A stretch of DNA of 64,000 nt. It comes from Bacteroidota bacterium. GTDB taxonomy: Bacteria > Bacteroidota > Ignavibacteria > UBA10030 > UBA8401. The notes beneath the pieces are model-generated. The model had not been told where the DNA came from, searched no databases, and worked only from the letters and a program-made list of their open reading frames with translations. Location: contig DATJPT010000004.1 of assembly GCA_035506275.1 (NCBI GenBank), positions 62,001 through 126,000 on the forward strand, given 5' to 3'. Both the position numbers and the translations under genes were made by a program. The first letter of the stretch is position 1, and each line of letters opens with the position of its first letter. Below, piece after piece: positions 62,707 through 64,000 of the stretch.

Positions 62707-63264
62707 ATGCATAGACTAGCGGCAATAACGTCCAGAGAAGATATTCCCCCCCAGTACCGCGATACCCCGGTCGGGCTTCTGTTGGAATACCACAACCTTG
62801 AGCGAAATTTTGAGCAGTATTCCAGCGCCCAGCTTTTGATCGGCATGTGTATGGATAACCGCAAGCATCTCCACATCCCCGATAATTTTGCGTTCATCAT
62901 CCGAACGGGGGGCGCGAACCTGCGGTACAGCGAGTTCAAGGTCTCGTATGCGATCGCCGTCGGCGGTGTACGGTGCATCGCGCTGATCGGCCATACGCAA
63001 TGCGGCATGGTCAACCTGATCGCGCGCAAAGAGCAGTTCGTCCAGGGCCTGGTGAATGCCGCCGGCTGGCAGCAGCAATCGGCGGAGGAGCATTTCTTCC
63101 ACTTTGCACCGATGTTCGAGATCGGCAACGAAGTCGATTTCATTCTCAGCGAAGTGAAACGGCTCCGGCTCCGGTATCCGAAAATCGTTATCGCCCCGCT
63201 GATGTACCGTGTCGAGGACAACCGCCTCTATCTCATCCAGGAAAATCCGGAGACCAAAAGTTAA
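62707..63264 (+). CDS. Beta-class carbonic anhydrase-like protein
   Basis: 185 residues, cytosolic. Zinc ligands of beta-carbonic anhydrases are all present: C48 in GMCMDNRKHL (with the D50/R52 dyad) and H96, C99 in GHTQCGMVNL. RTGGANLRYSEFKVSYAIAVGG is the expected core helix. It should hydrate carbon dioxide to bicarbonate. Slightly shorter than typical family members (about 200-220). No transporter or other carbon gene is adjacent. Confidence 0.8.
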   Translation: MHRLAAITSREDIPPQYRDTPVGLLLEYHNLERNFEQYSSAQLLIGMCMDNRKHLHIPDNFAFIIRTGGANLRYSEFKVSYAIAVGGVRCIALIGHTQCGMVNLIARKEQFVQGLVNAAGWQQQSAEEHFFHFAPMFEIGNEVDFILSEVKRLRLRYPKIVIAPLMYRVEDNRLYLIQENPETKS

Positions 63265-63335
63265 CCGGCACACCGCAAAACACACCACGACAGGAGCGAT
63301 ACCGTTCCTCAAAAAAATGATGGTGACAATCTGCC

Positions 63336-64000
63336 ATGGCCTTTAGATTATCGACAAACCGGGAAAGAAGTCTGATCGTTTCGTATTTAGCGATGAGAAG
63401 ATTGATCGGAATTCTCGGCATTCTGCTCCCCATTGTCGTGGTCTTCGGAGGGTTCACCCAGGGAGAGCCGACACTCCAGGGATCGATCAGCGGTTATTAC
63501 TATACCAACATGCGCGATTTTTTTGTGGGGATCTTGAGCGGTGTTGCGCTGTTCCTCATCTCCTACAAAGGTTATGAAAGGATCGACGACATCGTTGTTA
63601 ACATGAGCGGAGTGTTTGCGATGGGGATGATCCTTTTTCCAACCGCAATGTATTCCGGGAGGACCGTACGCGTCGGCATTTTTCTTATCGATGACGGCGT
63701 TTCGGGAACGATCCACCTCATTTTCGGAACGTTGTTCTTCCTCGCTCTTTCATACAATTCAATATTCCTGTTCACACGGCGGCACCCCGGCGTGATGGGG
63801 AAGGAGAAGAAACGAAGGAATATGATCTATCGCGCTTGCGGCATCGTCATGCTTCTTGCCATTCTCTTTATCACCATCTATACGTTGTTTCTCCGGGAGA
63901 CGTTTCTTGCCTCAAGCAACCCCGTCCTGATCCTCGAGTCTGTAGCCCTTCTGGCCTTTGGCGTGTCATGGCTGGTAAAAGGAAATACATTGTTCAAAGA
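63336..64000 (+). CDS. Polytopic membrane protein of unknown function (partial, C-terminus outside window)
   Basis: Open from ATG at 63336 to the window end without a stop (at least 221 residues). About six hydrophobic segments are visible, for example IGILGILLPIVVVFGGF, FFVGILSGVALFLISY, GTIHLIFGTLFFLALSY and GIVMLLAILFITIYTLF. The motif SISGYYYTNMRDFFVGIL near the N-terminus, with paired Tyr and RD, suggests a conserved membrane family but I do not recognise it with confidence. It follows the carbonic anhydrase gene after 71 bases. Confidence 0.65.
   Translation, partial: MAFRLSTNRERSLIVSYLAMRRLIGILGILLPIVVVFGGFTQGEPTLQGSISGYYYTNMRDFFVGILSGVALFLISYKGYERIDDIVVNMSGVFAMGMILFPTAMYSGRTVRVGIFLIDDGVSGTIHLIFGTLFFLALSYNSIFLFTRRHPGVMGKEKKRRNMIYRACGIVMLLAILFITIYTLFLRETFLASSNPVLILESVALLAFGVSWLVKGNTLFK

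Noticed and set aside
1-64000. CRISPR array, tRNA/rRNA genes, insertion sequence, prophage or riboswitch
   Set aside because: No spaced direct repeats, no cloverleaf or rRNA signatures, no transposase or phage motifs, and no known riboswitch core were seen on either strand.

Overview
The window comes from a moderately GC-rich Gram-negative bacterium, most likely of the Bacteroidota/Ignavibacteriota (FCB) lineage. The evidence is a subtilase ending in a type A type IX secretion (T9SS) sorting domain with the NYPNPFN signature, a lamin-tail surface protein with a FlgD-like C-terminus, lipoproteins of the DUF4292 kind, DUF4159/DUF4175 genes, and a division transpeptidase with PASTA domains. No rRNA, tRNA, insertion sequence, CRISPR array or phage gene was seen. 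Most of the window is chromosomal housekeeping DNA, with envelope-related accessory genes on both flanks.

Region 1 (1-12852, minus strand). An upstream cassette reads epimerase (wecB-like), then a very large secreted deacetylase/glycoside-hydrolase-like membrane protein, then a processive family 2 glycosyltransferase. The three genes are separated by 0-3 bases and look like an exopolysaccharide synthesis and modification unit. Downstream on the same strand are a MoxR ATPase, a T9SS-type subtilase, a von Willebrand factor A membrane protein, a DUF423 membrane protein and a partial DUF2911 protein.

Region 2 (13087-22306). A TPR/response-regulator receiver protein of unusual architecture and a large lamin-tail protein are followed by glnD and murI, then a GNAT acetyltransferase on the minus strand.

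Region 3 (22500-36208, plus strand). An envelope operon (TPR lipoprotein, DUF4292 lipoprotein, EnvC-like LytM protein) is followed by lon, dnaX (with an A9 run placed where a gamma-like short form would end), a secreted protein of unknown function, mfd and a HAD phosphatase.

Region 4 (36209-54714, plus strand). A nearly complete dcw cluster: mraZ, rsmH, ftsL-like, ftsI, murE, murF, mraY, murD, ftsW, murG, a small membrane protein, murC, murB, ftsQ, ftsA, ftsZ. It starts with candidate MraZ boxes and a consensus DnaA box and closes with a strong hairpin terminator. Together these genes make the UDP-MurNAc-pentapeptide precursor, lipid I and lipid II, and build the septal machine.

Region 5 (54749-64000, plus strand). 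DUF4159 and DUF4175 genes (functionally linked in related genomes to MoxR/VWA genes like those in region 1), a fatty-acid desaturase, a VOC protein, a polytopic membrane protein with a C-terminal TPR tail, a beta-carbonic anhydrase and a partial membrane protein.

Candidate promoters follow a TTGnnn-16/18-TAnnTT pattern. All functional calls were made by reading motifs and gene order; no database search was run.
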